Origin: a virus
IMG/VR virus record: IMGVR_UViG_3300027668_000010
Location: 1 to 64,000 of that record
Reading direction: 5' to 3' (one strand)
DNA length: 64,000 bases
The position numbers and the translations under genes were made by a program. Every line of letters begins with the position of its first letter. The stretch's first letter is position 1. Shown piece by piece: positions 34,657 through 42,195 of the stretch. The notes below the pieces were generated by a model, which had not been told where the DNA came from, ran no database searches, and was given only the letters and a program-made list of their open reading frames with translations.

Positions 34657-34953
34657 ATGAAAAGTAAATTAAAAATTCATTCTCAGTTCTATGAGAATTA
34701 CGGAGCCCATGATTGGGATGGTAATGGTGATTGTCCACAGAGTTGGAAGCCAAAAGGTGGCCACACCTTCGAAATCGAAGTAGATTCGGATGTGGTAATG
34801 TATTCAACTAAGTTAGAATCTCATCTTACAGAGATTGTAGCATCTCAATCAGATGATTATCAGAAGTTTGAGTATTTAGAGCATGAGTTGGAATTCGTTA
34901 AACCATCCGTATTGGATTCGGAATTACTTTATTCACTATTAAGAGCAGAGTAA
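34657..34953 (+). CDS. Hypothetical early protein
   Basis: A 98-residue protein with QFYENYGAHDWDGNGDCPQS and WKPKGGHTFEIEVDSD near the N-terminus. The Asp/Gly-rich YGAHDWDGNGD segment looks like a metal or ligand loop, but I know no family. It has an AT-rich leader and a one-base TAATG overlap with the next small gene. Confidence 0.6.
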   Translation: MKSKLKIHSQFYENYGAHDWDGNGDCPQSWKPKGGHTFEIEVDSDVVMYSTKLESHLTEIVASQSDDYQKFEYLEHELEFVKPSVLDSELLYSLLRAE

Positions 34954-35129
34954 TGGATAAAGATTTAAAAGAAATACTAAACAGAATCAAATTCCTAAAG
35001 GAAGATTTTGAGATGTTACAAGATGGTAGATGGAGTTTAACTTATTCAGATGGTTCAAGTGTAGATGCATCTATTGAAAATTGTGATAAGATAATCAAAG
35101 CAGTTGAACGTTTAAATAAACGAAAATGA
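34953..35129 (+). CDS. Small hypothetical early protein, 58 residues
   Basis: ATG at 34953 overlaps the previous stop codon (TAATG), and its own stop overlaps the next ATG (ATGA). It reads MDKDLKEILNRIKFLKEDFE and so on, helical with a central WSLTYSDGSSVDAS turn. The two overlaps are good evidence that it is translated. Confidence 0.6.
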   Translation: MDKDLKEILNRIKFLKEDFEMLQDGRWSLTYSDGSSVDASIENCDKIIKAVERLNKRK

Positions 35130-35347
35130 GACCAAAAGATAAAGCAAGCAAATTAGCAAATAAATTCATTACTAAATCTGTATTTGATATGACAGATAAA
35201 GAACTAAAAGAGCAAAGAGAACAAGGTAAAACATTTGCTATTATTTGTGTAGACGAAATATTAAGTGACAACCCAAATATTTATGATAGCGATAGACTGA
35301 ATCATAAATATTGGAAAGAAGTAAAAAAAGAGGTTGAGCTATTGTAG
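35126..35347 (+). CDS. Small hypothetical early protein
   Basis: A 73-residue charged helical protein coupled to the upstream gene by ATGA. The pattern DRLNHKYWKEVKKEVELL ends it. Its stop codon lies inside the first of two related intergenic repeats (35341-35384). Function unknown. Confidence 0.58.
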   Translation: MRPKDKASKLANKFITKSVFDMTDKELKEQREQGKTFAIICVDEILSDNPNIYDSDRLNHKYWKEVKKEVELL

Positions 35348-35384
35348 CTAACGGTTAGTGTAAGAATAGTTTAGGATTAAATAA
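35341..35384 (+). repeat. Cassette-like intergenic repeat, copy 1
   Basis: ATTGTAGCTAACGGTTAGTG, then TAAGAATAGTTTAGGATTAA and ATAA, shares ATTG, AACGGTTnGnGTA and GGATTAAATAA with copy 2 at 35712-35762. The two copies flank the gene at 35393-35707. Confidence 0.5.
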
Positions 35385-35392
35385 CAGAAATT

Positions 35393-35707
35393 ATGAAAGA
35401 TATAATTACAGCAGAAGATATGATTAAAAGATTAGGTTTAGAGAAAAAACGAAATATTATGAATATAGACTACAGTAAAATAACAAATAACTCAGAAGTA
35501 GTAAAGCTTTTGAAGCAAAGATTAAAATTGGAAGCAAAGATAAAAGCACTTGACCCAATGGCTTTAATAAACCACGAAATTGAGTTATTATCTTTACCTG
35601 ATGTTGTAGAGCAAAGCGAACAGTATTGCGACTGCGATAAACCTGCTCCTGGAGACAATGTTTGGAGTTGCGGTTGTGGTAATCCATTTAAGAAAAAAGA
35701 TAAATAG
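35393..35707 (+). CDS. Small Cys-rich protein in a cassette-like position
   Basis: A 104-residue protein: a charged helix (about 40-70), then a C-terminal putative zinc site YCDCDKPAPGDNVWSCGCGN (CxC plus CxC, about 78-97). It is bracketed by two related ~50-bp repeats, as mobile gene cassettes are. The function is unknown; a small metal-binding regulator is possible. Confidence 0.58.
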   Translation: MKDIITAEDMIKRLGLEKKRNIMNIDYSKITNNSEVVKLLKQRLKLEAKIKALDPMALINHEIELLSLPDVVEQSEQYCDCDKPAPGDNVWSCGCGNPFKKKDK

Positions 35708-35711
35708 CAAT

Positions 35712-35762
35712 ATTGCCTACAACGGTTTGGGTATGAAATGTAATTTTAACGGATTAAATAAA
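35712..35762 (+). repeat. Cassette-like intergenic repeat, copy 2
   Basis: ATTGCCTACAACGGTTTGGG, then TATGAAATG and TAATTTTAACGGATTAAATA. It matches copy 1 in order and spacing of the conserved blocks but not in the linker. It ends just before the SWIM mini-protein gene. Confidence 0.5.
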
Positions 35763-35769
35763 ACTAAGG

Positions 35770-35958
35770 ATGGAAAAGTGGACGTATAGGGAAATGGGTA
35801 GTAGGAATAAAAAGACTGGAAAGTTATCCTATTATACTGTAACAGTTACAGATTTTAAAATAACCGATTGTGAATGTCCTGCTAGGGAGTTCCGTAGTTA
35901 TACCCCATGTAAACATATGAAACGATTAAACGAAAAATTAACACATTTTACAATATGA
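35770..35958 (+). CDS. SWIM zinc-finger mini-protein
   Basis: A 62-residue protein. A short beta region (SYYTVTVTDFKITD) leads into CECPAREFRSYTPCKHMKRL, which fits the SWIM zinc motif CxC...CxH, at residues about 34-50. SWIM domains mediate DNA or protein binding, usually within larger proteins such as transposases and helicase-associated factors. A stand-alone version this small is unusual. Its stop codon forms an ATGA overlap with a 25-codon ORF. Confidence 0.75.
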   Translation: MEKWTYREMGSRNKKTGKLSYYTVTVTDFKITDCECPAREFRSYTPCKHMKRLNEKLTHFTI

Positions 35959-36032
35959 ATTGGTATCAATTAGAAGTAGAAGCAGATAAGTACGAAGAAT
36001 TGCAGGAATTACTTTTGGAATTGTCAAAATAA
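35955..36032 (+). CDS. Possible 25-residue peptide
   Basis: ATG 35955 overlaps the upstream stop codon (ATGA). The reading frame gives a Glu/Leu-rich helix (MNWYQLEVEADKYEELQELL and so on) and ends inside the next early promoter. Coupling is the only support. Confidence 0.35.
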   Translation: MNWYQLEVEADKYEELQELLLELSK

Positions 36033-36045
36033 TTTCGTATATTTA
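36014..36045 (+). promoter_or_regulatory. Early promoter
   Basis: TTTGG (36014-36018), 19 bases, TATATTTA (36038-36045), then CAAAAATAAAG. This copy lacks a good CCAA arm. It overlaps the end of the preceding small ORF and lies 11 bases before the membrane peptide gene. Confidence 0.65.
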
Positions 36046-36056
36046 CAAAAATAAAG

Positions 36057-36152
36057 ATGAAAATGAATAACCAAGAAGATTCAGCCAAATTTGTATTCAT
36101 TGCAATGATTGGCATCGGAGTATTAATATTAATTTTATTATTAACAGTATAA
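36057..36152 (+). CDS. 31-residue single-pass membrane peptide
   Basis: ATG 36057 gives MKMNNQEDSAKFVFIAMIGI followed by GVLILILLLTV: a short polar N-terminus and one hydrophobic helix of about 20 residues running to the end. It lies right behind an early promoter. Small membrane peptides of early phage regions often modify host functions or superinfection, but no specific role can be given. Confidence 0.5.
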   Translation: MKMNNQEDSAKFVFIAMIGIGVLILILLLTV

Positions 36153-36169
36153 GTTATGACAACACAAAG

Positions 36170-36961
36170 ATGAGTGAAACAATATACATAGGAGATATAC
36201 ATGGTAGAGATGTATGGAGAGATATTGTTGCCAAACACAAAGATGCTGATAACATTGTTTTCATTGGAGATTATTTCGATTCATTTGATATTACATCTGT
36301 AATCCAATTAGATAACATTAAGAAGATAGTAGAGTTCAAAAAGAAGAGAGAATTAGATACTACTAAAAAAGTATATCTCTTAATCGGAAATCACGATATT
36401 CACTATTGGCCAGGGATTAAAGAACGAGGTAGTACATCAGGCTTTCAATCAACTATGTCATTTCAATATGAACAATTCTTTAGAGAAAATGAAAAGTGCT
36501 TTCAAATGTCAGTACTAATCGATAATAGATTATGTACTCATGCTGGGGTTAGTTCTCAATTCTTAAAAGATGTAGGTTTCTATAAGCAAGATAATGTAGA
36601 TGAATCAATGATATCTAATTATCTAAATGAACTGTTTCACCACAAGCCAAATGAATTTACATTCAATGGTTGTTATGATAGAAATAATACAGGCAAAAGC
36701 CCAAATGGACATGGAGATGATGATTGGCAATCACCAATTTGGATTCGACCTCATTCATTACAAAGAGTTAATAAGAATACAGAATTAAAGAAAAATTACA
36801 TTCAAATTGTTGGGCATACTCAACAACATCATATTGATATTAAAGGTAAAACGACCGGTGGTAAGTATTATTATATTGATACACTTCCTATTGGTGAATA
36901 CCTTATCGATACAGATGGTGAATTTAAAATAGGATATACAACAATTGTAAAATACACATAA
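36170..36961 (+). CDS. Calcineurin-like metallophosphoesterase
   Basis: A 263-residue phosphoesterase with all metal motifs: GDIHG (8-12), GDYFD (33-37), GNHD (about 73-76), a His in LCTHAGVS (about 124) and GHT (about 224-226). It resembles Ser/Thr protein phosphatases of phages (lambda NinI group) more than nucleases. Substrate unknown; protein dephosphorylation or nucleotide hydrolysis is possible. It is followed two bases later by a small gene. Confidence 0.85.
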   Translation: MSETIYIGDIHGRDVWRDIVAKHKDADNIVFIGDYFDSFDITSVIQLDNIKKIVEFKKKRELDTTKKVYLLIGNHDIHYWPGIKERGSTSGFQSTMSFQYEQFFRENEKCFQMSVLIDNRLCTHAGVSSQFLKDVGFYKQDNVDESMISNYLNELFHHKPNEFTFNGCYDRNNTGKSPNGHGDDDWQSPIWIRPHSLQRVNKNTELKKNYIQIVGHTQQHHIDIKGKTTGGKYYYIDTLPIGEYLIDTDGEFKIGYTTIVKYT

Positions 36962-36962
36962 G

Positions 36963-37127
36963 ATGATTGAGATTTCACTATTAGAGTTCTATGCTAAATA
37001 TTGTAAAGTAAATGGAAAAGAACCTACCATAACAGATAAGGATAAATGGTTGCTTGAAAATTTAGAGAGTGGCAATATACAAAGAGTATGGACTCGTAAA
37101 TATGGATGGCAATACAAACAATTGTAA
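36963..37127 (+). CDS. Small hypothetical protein, 54 residues
   Basis: ATG 36963 begins two bases after the phosphoesterase stop codon. The protein reads MIEISLLEFYAKYCKVNGKE and ends RKYGWQYKQL, compact and charged. Spacing and sensible composition support translation. Confidence 0.5.
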   Translation: MIEISLLEFYAKYCKVNGKEPTITDKDKWLLENLESGNIQRVWTRKYGWQYKQL

Positions 37128-37139
37128 AATACATATAAG

Positions 37140-37286
37140 ATGAGAAAAATAGAAATAGAAATAAGTGAAATATGGGGGCAAATATACCTCCTTCCCTTTA
37201 TAAAGATAACACATGATAAGTTTCTTAACGGAAAATATGAGTTTATAGTAGGGTGGTTAAAATGGGAAGTAATTATAATGTTATGA
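37140..37286 (+). CDS. Small hypothetical protein, 48 residues
   Basis: ATG 37140 reads MRKIEIEISEIWGQIYLLPF and continues to a stop that overlaps the next ATG (ATGA at 37283-37286). It is amphipathic and Ile-rich; function unknown. Confidence 0.45.
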   Translation: MRKIEIEISEIWGQIYLLPFIKITHDKFLNGKYEFIVGWLKWEVIIML

Positions 37287-37507
37287 AAGGAATATTAGAA
37301 TACAATTTAGACGAAAGAGAAGATGAAATGGCAATGAAAAAAGCTATGAAATCATCAGATATGGCAGGATTTATATGGGACTTACAACATAACTTTTGGA
37401 GAAAATGGAAACATGATGAAACTGATTTTAACTTAGAAACATATAGAGAAGCATTGGGTGAGTTATTAGAGAATTACAATATTAACATAGATGAGTTAAT
37501 AGAATAA
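37283..37507 (+). CDS. Conserved small T4-like phage protein
   Basis: I start at ATG 37283, which overlaps the previous stop codon by ATGA and gives MKGILEYNLDEREDEMAMKK, matching a small family seen in many phages (MKxxLxFNLPxDxxxF... then a helical core and a C-terminal ENYNINIDEL). In-frame starts at 37253 (GTG) and 37262 add unrelated residues. The family is widespread but has no assigned function that I know. Confidence 0.65.
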   Translation: MKGILEYNLDEREDEMAMKKAMKSSDMAGFIWDLQHNFWRKWKHDETDFNLETYREALGELLENYNINIDELIE

Positions 37508-37534
37508 AAATTAAAAAAGTTAGATTGAAATTAA

Positions 37535-38785
37535 ATGATTGATTTCCAAAGTGAAGGTTCAATAGTAATGAATAAAGTGTATATGCACCCAATATGGTCG
37601 GATGTACATCTTCACCCTGCGCAAAATAAACTATCATTACTCTACATCTACGATATAGAGGAAAAGCGAGAGGTTGTTATCAACATTGGTAATAGTGATT
37701 ACCATACATCATCCCTAAGTGATATAACATTCGATATAAAGGAGGCAAATGTATTTGGGAAGAAATCCTTCCTAAATATGATAGAACTCCCACAAACGGT
37801 TGAAGCGGGGTTGTACAAATACCTACAAGATAACAAAACCCTAAAAGAATACCCAACATCAGCACATACATTTTATCAGAGAAAGTTTCATAATATGAAA
37901 TGGGTAAATAATTTAATACCTATCACTAAACATATAGAATCTATCAGACAAACAAGAGATGAATTCCTACAGTATTACGATGTAGGTGGGGGAATCGAAA
38001 AAAGTGTGAAGAAATTTGACAATTTCTACATAGAGCCGTTATCCAAAGTAGAAAAAAGTGGGATATGGACAGAGAGTGGGATGGAGTGGACTCAATATCA
38101 TCCGTTTACGTTAACTTCCCGCCCTTCAAACAACTTTGGGGGTATCAACTATGCTGCACTTAACAAAGAAGATGGTAGTAGAGATAGATTTGTGAGTAGA
38201 TTCGATGGGGGTAAATTAATCCAATTTGATTATGATGCATATCATCCTCGTATTATTGGTAAGATGGTAGGAGAACCGATTCCGTTGGATGTGAGTGGAC
38301 ACCAAACCCTAGCAGATATGTATGGGGTATCTTATTCGGAATCAAAACCAATAACGTTTCGTCAATTATATGGTGGTGTTCAAAGTGAGTACTTACATAT
38401 ACCGTTGTTTAAGAAAGTATCACACAAAATAGATAAGATGTGGGTTGAGTTCACACGTAATGGTTACATTATTACTCCAATGGGTAGAAAGCTTGTTAGA
38501 ACGAACCTAAACGATATGAACGCTAATAAACTATTTAATTATGTTTTACAATCAACGGAAACCGAATTAAATATGGTTATACTTTTAAAATTAATGGAGT
38601 TTATGAAAGATATGAAGTCTAAAATGGTTTTATATACATATGATTCATATTTATTGGATATACACCCTACTGAAATTGGGGTATTAAAAGAATTAAAGAT
38701 ACTTATAGAAGTAAATGGCTTTCCAACGAAAGTAGAGGCTGGTAATCGGTATTCAGAGATGAGTTCGGTTGAAATGAATAAATAG
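37535..38785 (+). CDS. Compact family-A DNA polymerase-like protein
   Basis: A 416-residue protein whose C-terminal half carries the palm/fingers motifs of DNA polymerase I: motif A LIQFDYDAYHPRIIG (about 229-243), motif B KPITFRQLYGG (about 268-278, matching K..F...YG of the O-helix) and motif C LYTYDSYLLDI (about 363-373). Against the E. coli enzyme the catalytic Asp of motif A and motif C, Lys758, Phe762 and Tyr766 have counterparts. Glu710 of motif A aligns with His, and the HDE of motif C reads YDS. No 5' nuclease is present, and the first 190 residues lack exonuclease motifs. It exists in addition to the family-B replicase at 51281. It may be a repair or specialised polymerase, or a non-catalytic derivative. 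Confidence 0.72.
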   Translation: MIDFQSEGSIVMNKVYMHPIWSDVHLHPAQNKLSLLYIYDIEEKREVVINIGNSDYHTSSLSDITFDIKEANVFGKKSFLNMIELPQTVEAGLYKYLQDNKTLKEYPTSAHTFYQRKFHNMKWVNNLIPITKHIESIRQTRDEFLQYYDVGGGIEKSVKKFDNFYIEPLSKVEKSGIWTESGMEWTQYHPFTLTSRPSNNFGGINYAALNKEDGSRDRFVSRFDGGKLIQFDYDAYHPRIIGKMVGEPIPLDVSGHQTLADMYGVSYSESKPITFRQLYGGVQSEYLHIPLFKKVSHKIDKMWVEFTRNGYIITPMGRKLVRTNLNDMNANKLFNYVLQSTETELNMVILLKLMEFMKDMKSKMVLYTYDSYLLDIHPTEIGVLKELKILIEVNGFPTKVEAGNRYSEMSSVEMNK

Positions 38786-38793
38786 GCAAATAT

Positions 38794-40839
38794 ATGAAAG
38801 ATTTTCTTAAAGAGATTATAAGGTTATGGTGGGTTGAAGCTGGAACTGCATTAAAAAACCCTAAATCAGAGGCATCCATTAAAGCACTTAGAACAATTTT
38901 AAAAGAAGACTTAGATTTTCCTAGTGAAGCCATTGAGTACATAATTGAAAATATAAAAACACCAACAACTCACTTTGCAGCAGATACCAAATCATCATCA
39001 GGAATCAATGTTGGCAAAAATCAATCTGCAGTTTCAGCACAATTACATCCTGATTGGGATGATGACGATTTAAATGAAGATGGTAACGATTTAAATGAAG
39101 CTGAAAAGTTTTCTGCTATAAAGAACGATACTAACAATCGAACTGATTTTGGAAGTCAACAAGCTAAAGATGCAGCAATTGCATTAGGTACACATACAGA
39201 TATTAATAAAGATACCGGTGATGCAGAGGAAGATGATTCTACCGAAGAAGAAACTCCCGAAGACAAATTGGCCAGAGAAAAGGCGGAAGAGAAAGCTGCT
39301 GAACCTGAATTTGATAAAGCTGCTCAAATGGATATGATGACCGCTCTCGAAAAGGATGTGGTTAAAGCAAACGATGATAAAGTTGAAAAAGATACAGCTG
39401 GTGAGAAATCAGAACCACAAGCAAATGGGTATGTAGGTGATAAGGATAAAAGTTTAAAACAAGGTGACCCGATAGAATCTGATGTTTATCAACAAGAGTT
39501 ACCACCTGATGATAAAGAGTTTACAGAAAAGAATAAAAAGTTTGCAAACCCAATCCCACCCGAACCATATAAAATGCCGGATTTCTTAAATGATAATCCT
39601 AAATTCCCTAAGAAATATGTTAAGGCATTAGAACGTATGATGAATACACAGCCAAAGGGTGATGCTACTAAATGGGGGCATTTTTCTGATATAGAGGGTG
39701 GAGCCGGTCAAATCTCAGCACAAGCTGGTGAGTTAATGACTATGATGGGTTCTACTATGAGTGATGATGAGTGGAATGAATTTTCTAACTCAATTCTTAA
39801 ACATGATGATGATTTCAATAAAGCTAATCCAAAACTTAAAGCTTCTAAACATAAGATAGTTGATAAAACGTGGGTAAAGGCAGCAACACAAAGTAGAAAA
39901 GCAATTAAGGATAGATTAACTGCTCAATATGGTGAAGGTGTTGAAATTGTAGCAGGTGCGTGGGATACACAATCTGATGTAGAAGCCATGGGATTATCAG
40001 ATTATGAAAAAAACAAAGGATTTTCAACTGATATGTATCTTAAAGTAAGAAAGTCTAATGGTGAAGAAGTTTTAGATGAGGTATCATTAAAAAAATCAAC
40101 TAAAGTAAACTTCCTAAATTCAGGAGCTGGTGAATTTGCAAAATGGGATAAAAACTTACCTGATGAAATTAATCAATCCGTATATAGAGATAAAGCTAGA
40201 GCTCGTAATATATCAGTTGTTAATGAAAATAGAGCTGAAATTGAAAAGTTATTAAAATCACCTGAAGGTGCATCATTAAATGCTTTACTTAAATCTAAAA
40301 AGATGAATTTGGATGATGCATTACAGGGTAACTCTAGAGCTAAACAAAAAGTTCTATGGACTGCTATTAATGAATTAGCTAAAAACGGAAACAAAGGTGC
40401 ACAATCTACTGTAGATACTGATGATAAAGCACATAGACAGTTTCAAGCTGATTCGGTTAAAGCAATTACTGAAAATCCAAAAATGAAAGAGGGTATGTTG
40501 AATACCATTAAAAATGAGTTTCCATTAAAAGCTGTAAGTGATGGTGAAGAAACTATGGCCATCGGACCAAACTCATTAGATAAGAAAACGATGAAAGAGA
40601 TATTTGGTACTGATGATTATAGTATATTAAAAGAGAACTTAGTTGCTGAAGATGGACCACCACCATTTATTGGATATAAAATAGAAACTTCAGGTGAAGT
40701 ATTCGCAATTGCAGATATTGTTATTAGAGAAGATGGACGTGGTTATGGTGGTCAATTTAAATTTGAAATGCAGTTGAATCAAAAATCATTTGCAAAACGA
40801 CTGGAACAAGCACAAGCAGATGTTTACGGTGATAACTAA
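38794..40839 (+). CDS. Large acidic protein with possible nuclease-like core
   Basis: A 681-residue protein. Residues 1-50 are a helical domain, about 60-260 are disordered and very acidic, and about 280-680 are ordered. Around residues 408-430 the text FSTDMYLKVRKSNGEEVLDE then VSLKKS resembles the D...(E)xSLK arrangement of divergent PD-(D/E)XK nucleases. The C-terminus contains GYKIETSGEVFAIADIVIRE. I cannot assign a T4 counterpart. It starts eight bases after the polymerase-like gene. Confidence 0.5.
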   Translation: MKDFLKEIIRLWWVEAGTALKNPKSEASIKALRTILKEDLDFPSEAIEYIIENIKTPTTHFAADTKSSSGINVGKNQSAVSAQLHPDWDDDDLNEDGNDLNEAEKFSAIKNDTNNRTDFGSQQAKDAAIALGTHTDINKDTGDAEEDDSTEEETPEDKLAREKAEEKAAEPEFDKAAQMDMMTALEKDVVKANDDKVEKDTAGEKSEPQANGYVGDKDKSLKQGDPIESDVYQQELPPDDKEFTEKNKKFANPIPPEPYKMPDFLNDNPKFPKKYVKALERMMNTQPKGDATKWGHFSDIEGGAGQISAQAGELMTMMGSTMSDDEWNEFSNSILKHDDDFNKANPKLKASKHKIVDKTWVKAATQSRKAIKDRLTAQYGEGVEIVAGAWDTQSDVEAMGLSDYEKNKGFSTDMYLKVRKSNGEEVLDEVSLKKSTKVNFLNSGAGEFAKWDKNLPDEINQSVYRDKARARNISVVNENRAEIEKLLKSPEGASLNALLKSKKMNLDDALQGNSRAKQKVLWTAINELAKNGNKGAQSTVDTDDKAHRQFQADSVKAITENPKMKEGMLNTIKNEFPLKAVSDGEETMAIGPNSLDKKTMKEIFGTDDYSILKENLVAEDGPPPFIGYKIETSGEVFAIADIVIREDGRGYGGQFKFEMQLNQKSFAKRLEQAQADVYGDN

Positions 40840-40854
40840 ATACGGAGAGAATGA

Positions 40855-41244
40855 GTGAGAACACAACTATTATGTAGCTTTACCGATGAGAATTCATTTG
40901 AGGGGTTATTAGAAACTATATTTAAAAAGTACGAAATATTCAGTAGAAAGATATTCATATTAAAGTTAGACCCTTCTAAAGAATTGGTGATAAGTTATAA
41001 TATAATACCAAATGTTAATTCAGAGTTTTTACCAAGTACTATAATGGTACATCGAAAGCAGGAAAGTAACACTCTATACACTATTAATTCATTAAACAGT
41101 TTGATATTAGACTTAAACAATGGTAAGGTAGATAACGAATACCAAGTAGATTGGCAGAATTACAAAAATTCAATGGTTCTGACTGATGGGGGTGGGTATA
41201 AGATAATGAAAACACACTTATTCAGAATAGTCAACGTTAATTAA
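40855..41244 (+). CDS. Conserved hypothetical protein, GTG start
   Basis: A 129-residue protein beginning at GTG 40855 with CGGAGAGA upstream (MRTQLLCSFTDENSFEGLLE). It has alternating beta-alpha composition and ends HLFRIVNVN. Similar small proteins occur near replication genes of T4-like phages as far as I recall, without known function. It is the last gene before a new early promoter. Confidence 0.6.
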   Translation: MRTQLLCSFTDENSFEGLLETIFKKYEIFSRKIFILKLDPSKELVISYNIIPNVNSEFLPSTIMVHRKQESNTLYTINSLNSLILDLNNGKVDNEYQVDWQNYKNSMVLTDGGGYKIMKTHLFRIVNVN

Positions 41245-41282
41245 AATAATTTAATATTTATTAACATAAAAGACCAGCATAA

Positions 41283-41314
41283 TTTGGTAAATCCAATTAA
41301 ATGTTGTATATTTA
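41283..41314 (+). promoter_or_regulatory. Early promoter with inverted repeat at -33
   Basis: TTTGGTAAATCCAAT (41283-41297), then TATATTTA (41307-41314) and CAAAG. It lies 29 bases before the gene at 41344. Confidence 0.75.
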
Positions 41315-41343
41315 CAAAGTAAAGAAATCAAAAGGATAACACT

Positions 41344-41733
41344 ATGGCAAATTTAAATGAAAACAGACGTTTAATGGAAGCGCAAATCAAATCATTAAGA
41401 AATATCAACGAAGCTTTGGGGATGACCAAAGGGAAAGATAACAGACTAATGAAAGATTTAGAAAATATCATAGGTAATGAAGTTGAGTATACTACTAAAA
41501 AGAACGGTAGAGTATCAGTTATCACATCATTTAGTGTACCTGGTGGAAAAAACAAATTGGAAGTTGAAGAAGATATGGATGGAATGTGGGTTGTAACATT
41601 GAGAGCTAAGAAAGGTATGAAAATATGGGCTAATGAGTTCGATTTTGGATTTAGTGATATCAAAGATGAAGAAACTGCAATGAAAGCTGCAATGAAAATG
41701 GCTAAAAAGCACAAAGGTGCATTCGCTTACTAA
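41344..41733 (+). CDS. Hypothetical early protein
   Basis: A 129-residue protein with a helical N-terminus (LNENRRLMEAQIKSLRNINE), a beta-rich centre (KNGRVSVITSFSVPGGKNKL) and a Met/Lys-rich C-terminal helix. No family recognised. Sole gene of its transcription unit before the next promoter. Confidence 0.62.
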   Translation: MANLNENRRLMEAQIKSLRNINEALGMTKGKDNRLMKDLENIIGNEVEYTTKKNGRVSVITSFSVPGGKNKLEVEEDMDGMWVVTLRAKKGMKIWANEFDFGFSDIKDEETAMKAAMKMAKKHKGAFAY

Positions 41734-41762
41734 AAAGAAATTACAAAATATATACAGAAAGG

Positions 41763-41794
41763 ATTGGTTAATCCAAGTTCTTTCCGTATATTTA
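41763..41794 (+). promoter_or_regulatory. Early promoter with inverted repeat at -33
   Basis: ATTGGTTAATCCAAG contains a perfect TTGG-N5-CCAA. It is followed by TATATTTA (41787-41794) and lies 27 bases before the zinc-ribbon gene. Confidence 0.72.
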
Positions 41795-41821
41795 CAAACC
41801 AAATGGGTTATAATCACATCA

Positions 41822-41956
41822 ATGAGTAAAGTACCTACTAAAGCAGTTATAAATACCGCAGAATGGCCTAAATGTGTATATTGTAAAGAATCAATACCGG
41901 TAGGATTACAACTCAAAAGAATATGTTTAAAGTGTTTAGGTAATAAAAATAAGTAA
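41822..41956 (+). CDS. Small zinc-ribbon protein
   Basis: A 44-residue protein with CVYC (about 17-20) and CLKC (about 35-38), a minimal treble-clef or zinc-ribbon arrangement. I use ATG 41822 because it lies just downstream of the promoter; a longer in-frame start at 41717 would run through that promoter and upstream coding DNA. Function unknown. Confidence 0.6.
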   Translation: MSKVPTKAVINTAEWPKCVYCKESIPVGLQLKRICLKCLGNKNK

Positions 41957-41983
41957 AATAAATTAAAAAAAACAACAAAACAT

Positions 41984-42014
41984 TAGGAATATCCAAATTA
42001 ATGTTGTATATTTA
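41984..42014 (+). promoter_or_regulatory. Early promoter with inverted repeat at -33
   Basis: TTAGGAATATCCAAA, then TATATTTA (42007-42014). The first downstream ATG is at 42022, only seven bases past the -7 box. Confidence 0.7.
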
Positions 42015-42021
42015 CAAAGTA

Positions 42022-42120
42022 ATGATTGAGAGATGTACTCTTTCAGCCTTACAGATGTATTGGTTATTTAGAATTGGCGTAAAGTTCGCCCTTAGTAAAA
42101 TAAATAATCGGTGGTTTTAA
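42022..42120 (+). CDS. Possible leaderless 32-residue ORF
   Basis: ATG 42022 reads MIERCTLSALQMYWLFRIGV then KFALSKINNRWF. It begins at or next to the expected transcription start, so the mRNA would be leaderless. It could instead be a chance frame within a structured RNA (see 42022-42180). Confidence 0.3.
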   Translation: MIERCTLSALQMYWLFRIGVKFALSKINNRWF

Positions 42121-42180
42121 ATCCACTATAAAAAATTAAGACCAGGTCAACGTATGGGTTTAAATTAACGTTGAAAAATA
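42022..42180 (+). ncRNA. Candidate structured RNA or leader upstream of gp32
   Basis: This gap of about 310 bases between the zinc-ribbon gene and gp32 holds two early promoters and four successive short inverted repeats: GAGAG/CTCTT (42028-42042), GGCG/CGCC (42076-42090), GTGG/CCAC (42111-42126) and CAACGT/ACGTTG (42148-42173). No tRNA fold is apparent. It may be a small RNA or simply a folded leader. Confidence 0.3.
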
Positions 42181-42195
42181 ATAAATGAAATATAA

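Noticed and set aside
41717-41821. N-terminal extension of the zinc-ribbon gene
   Set aside because: It overlaps the previous gene end and an early promoter; ATG 41822 fits the promoter position and the compact zinc ribbon.
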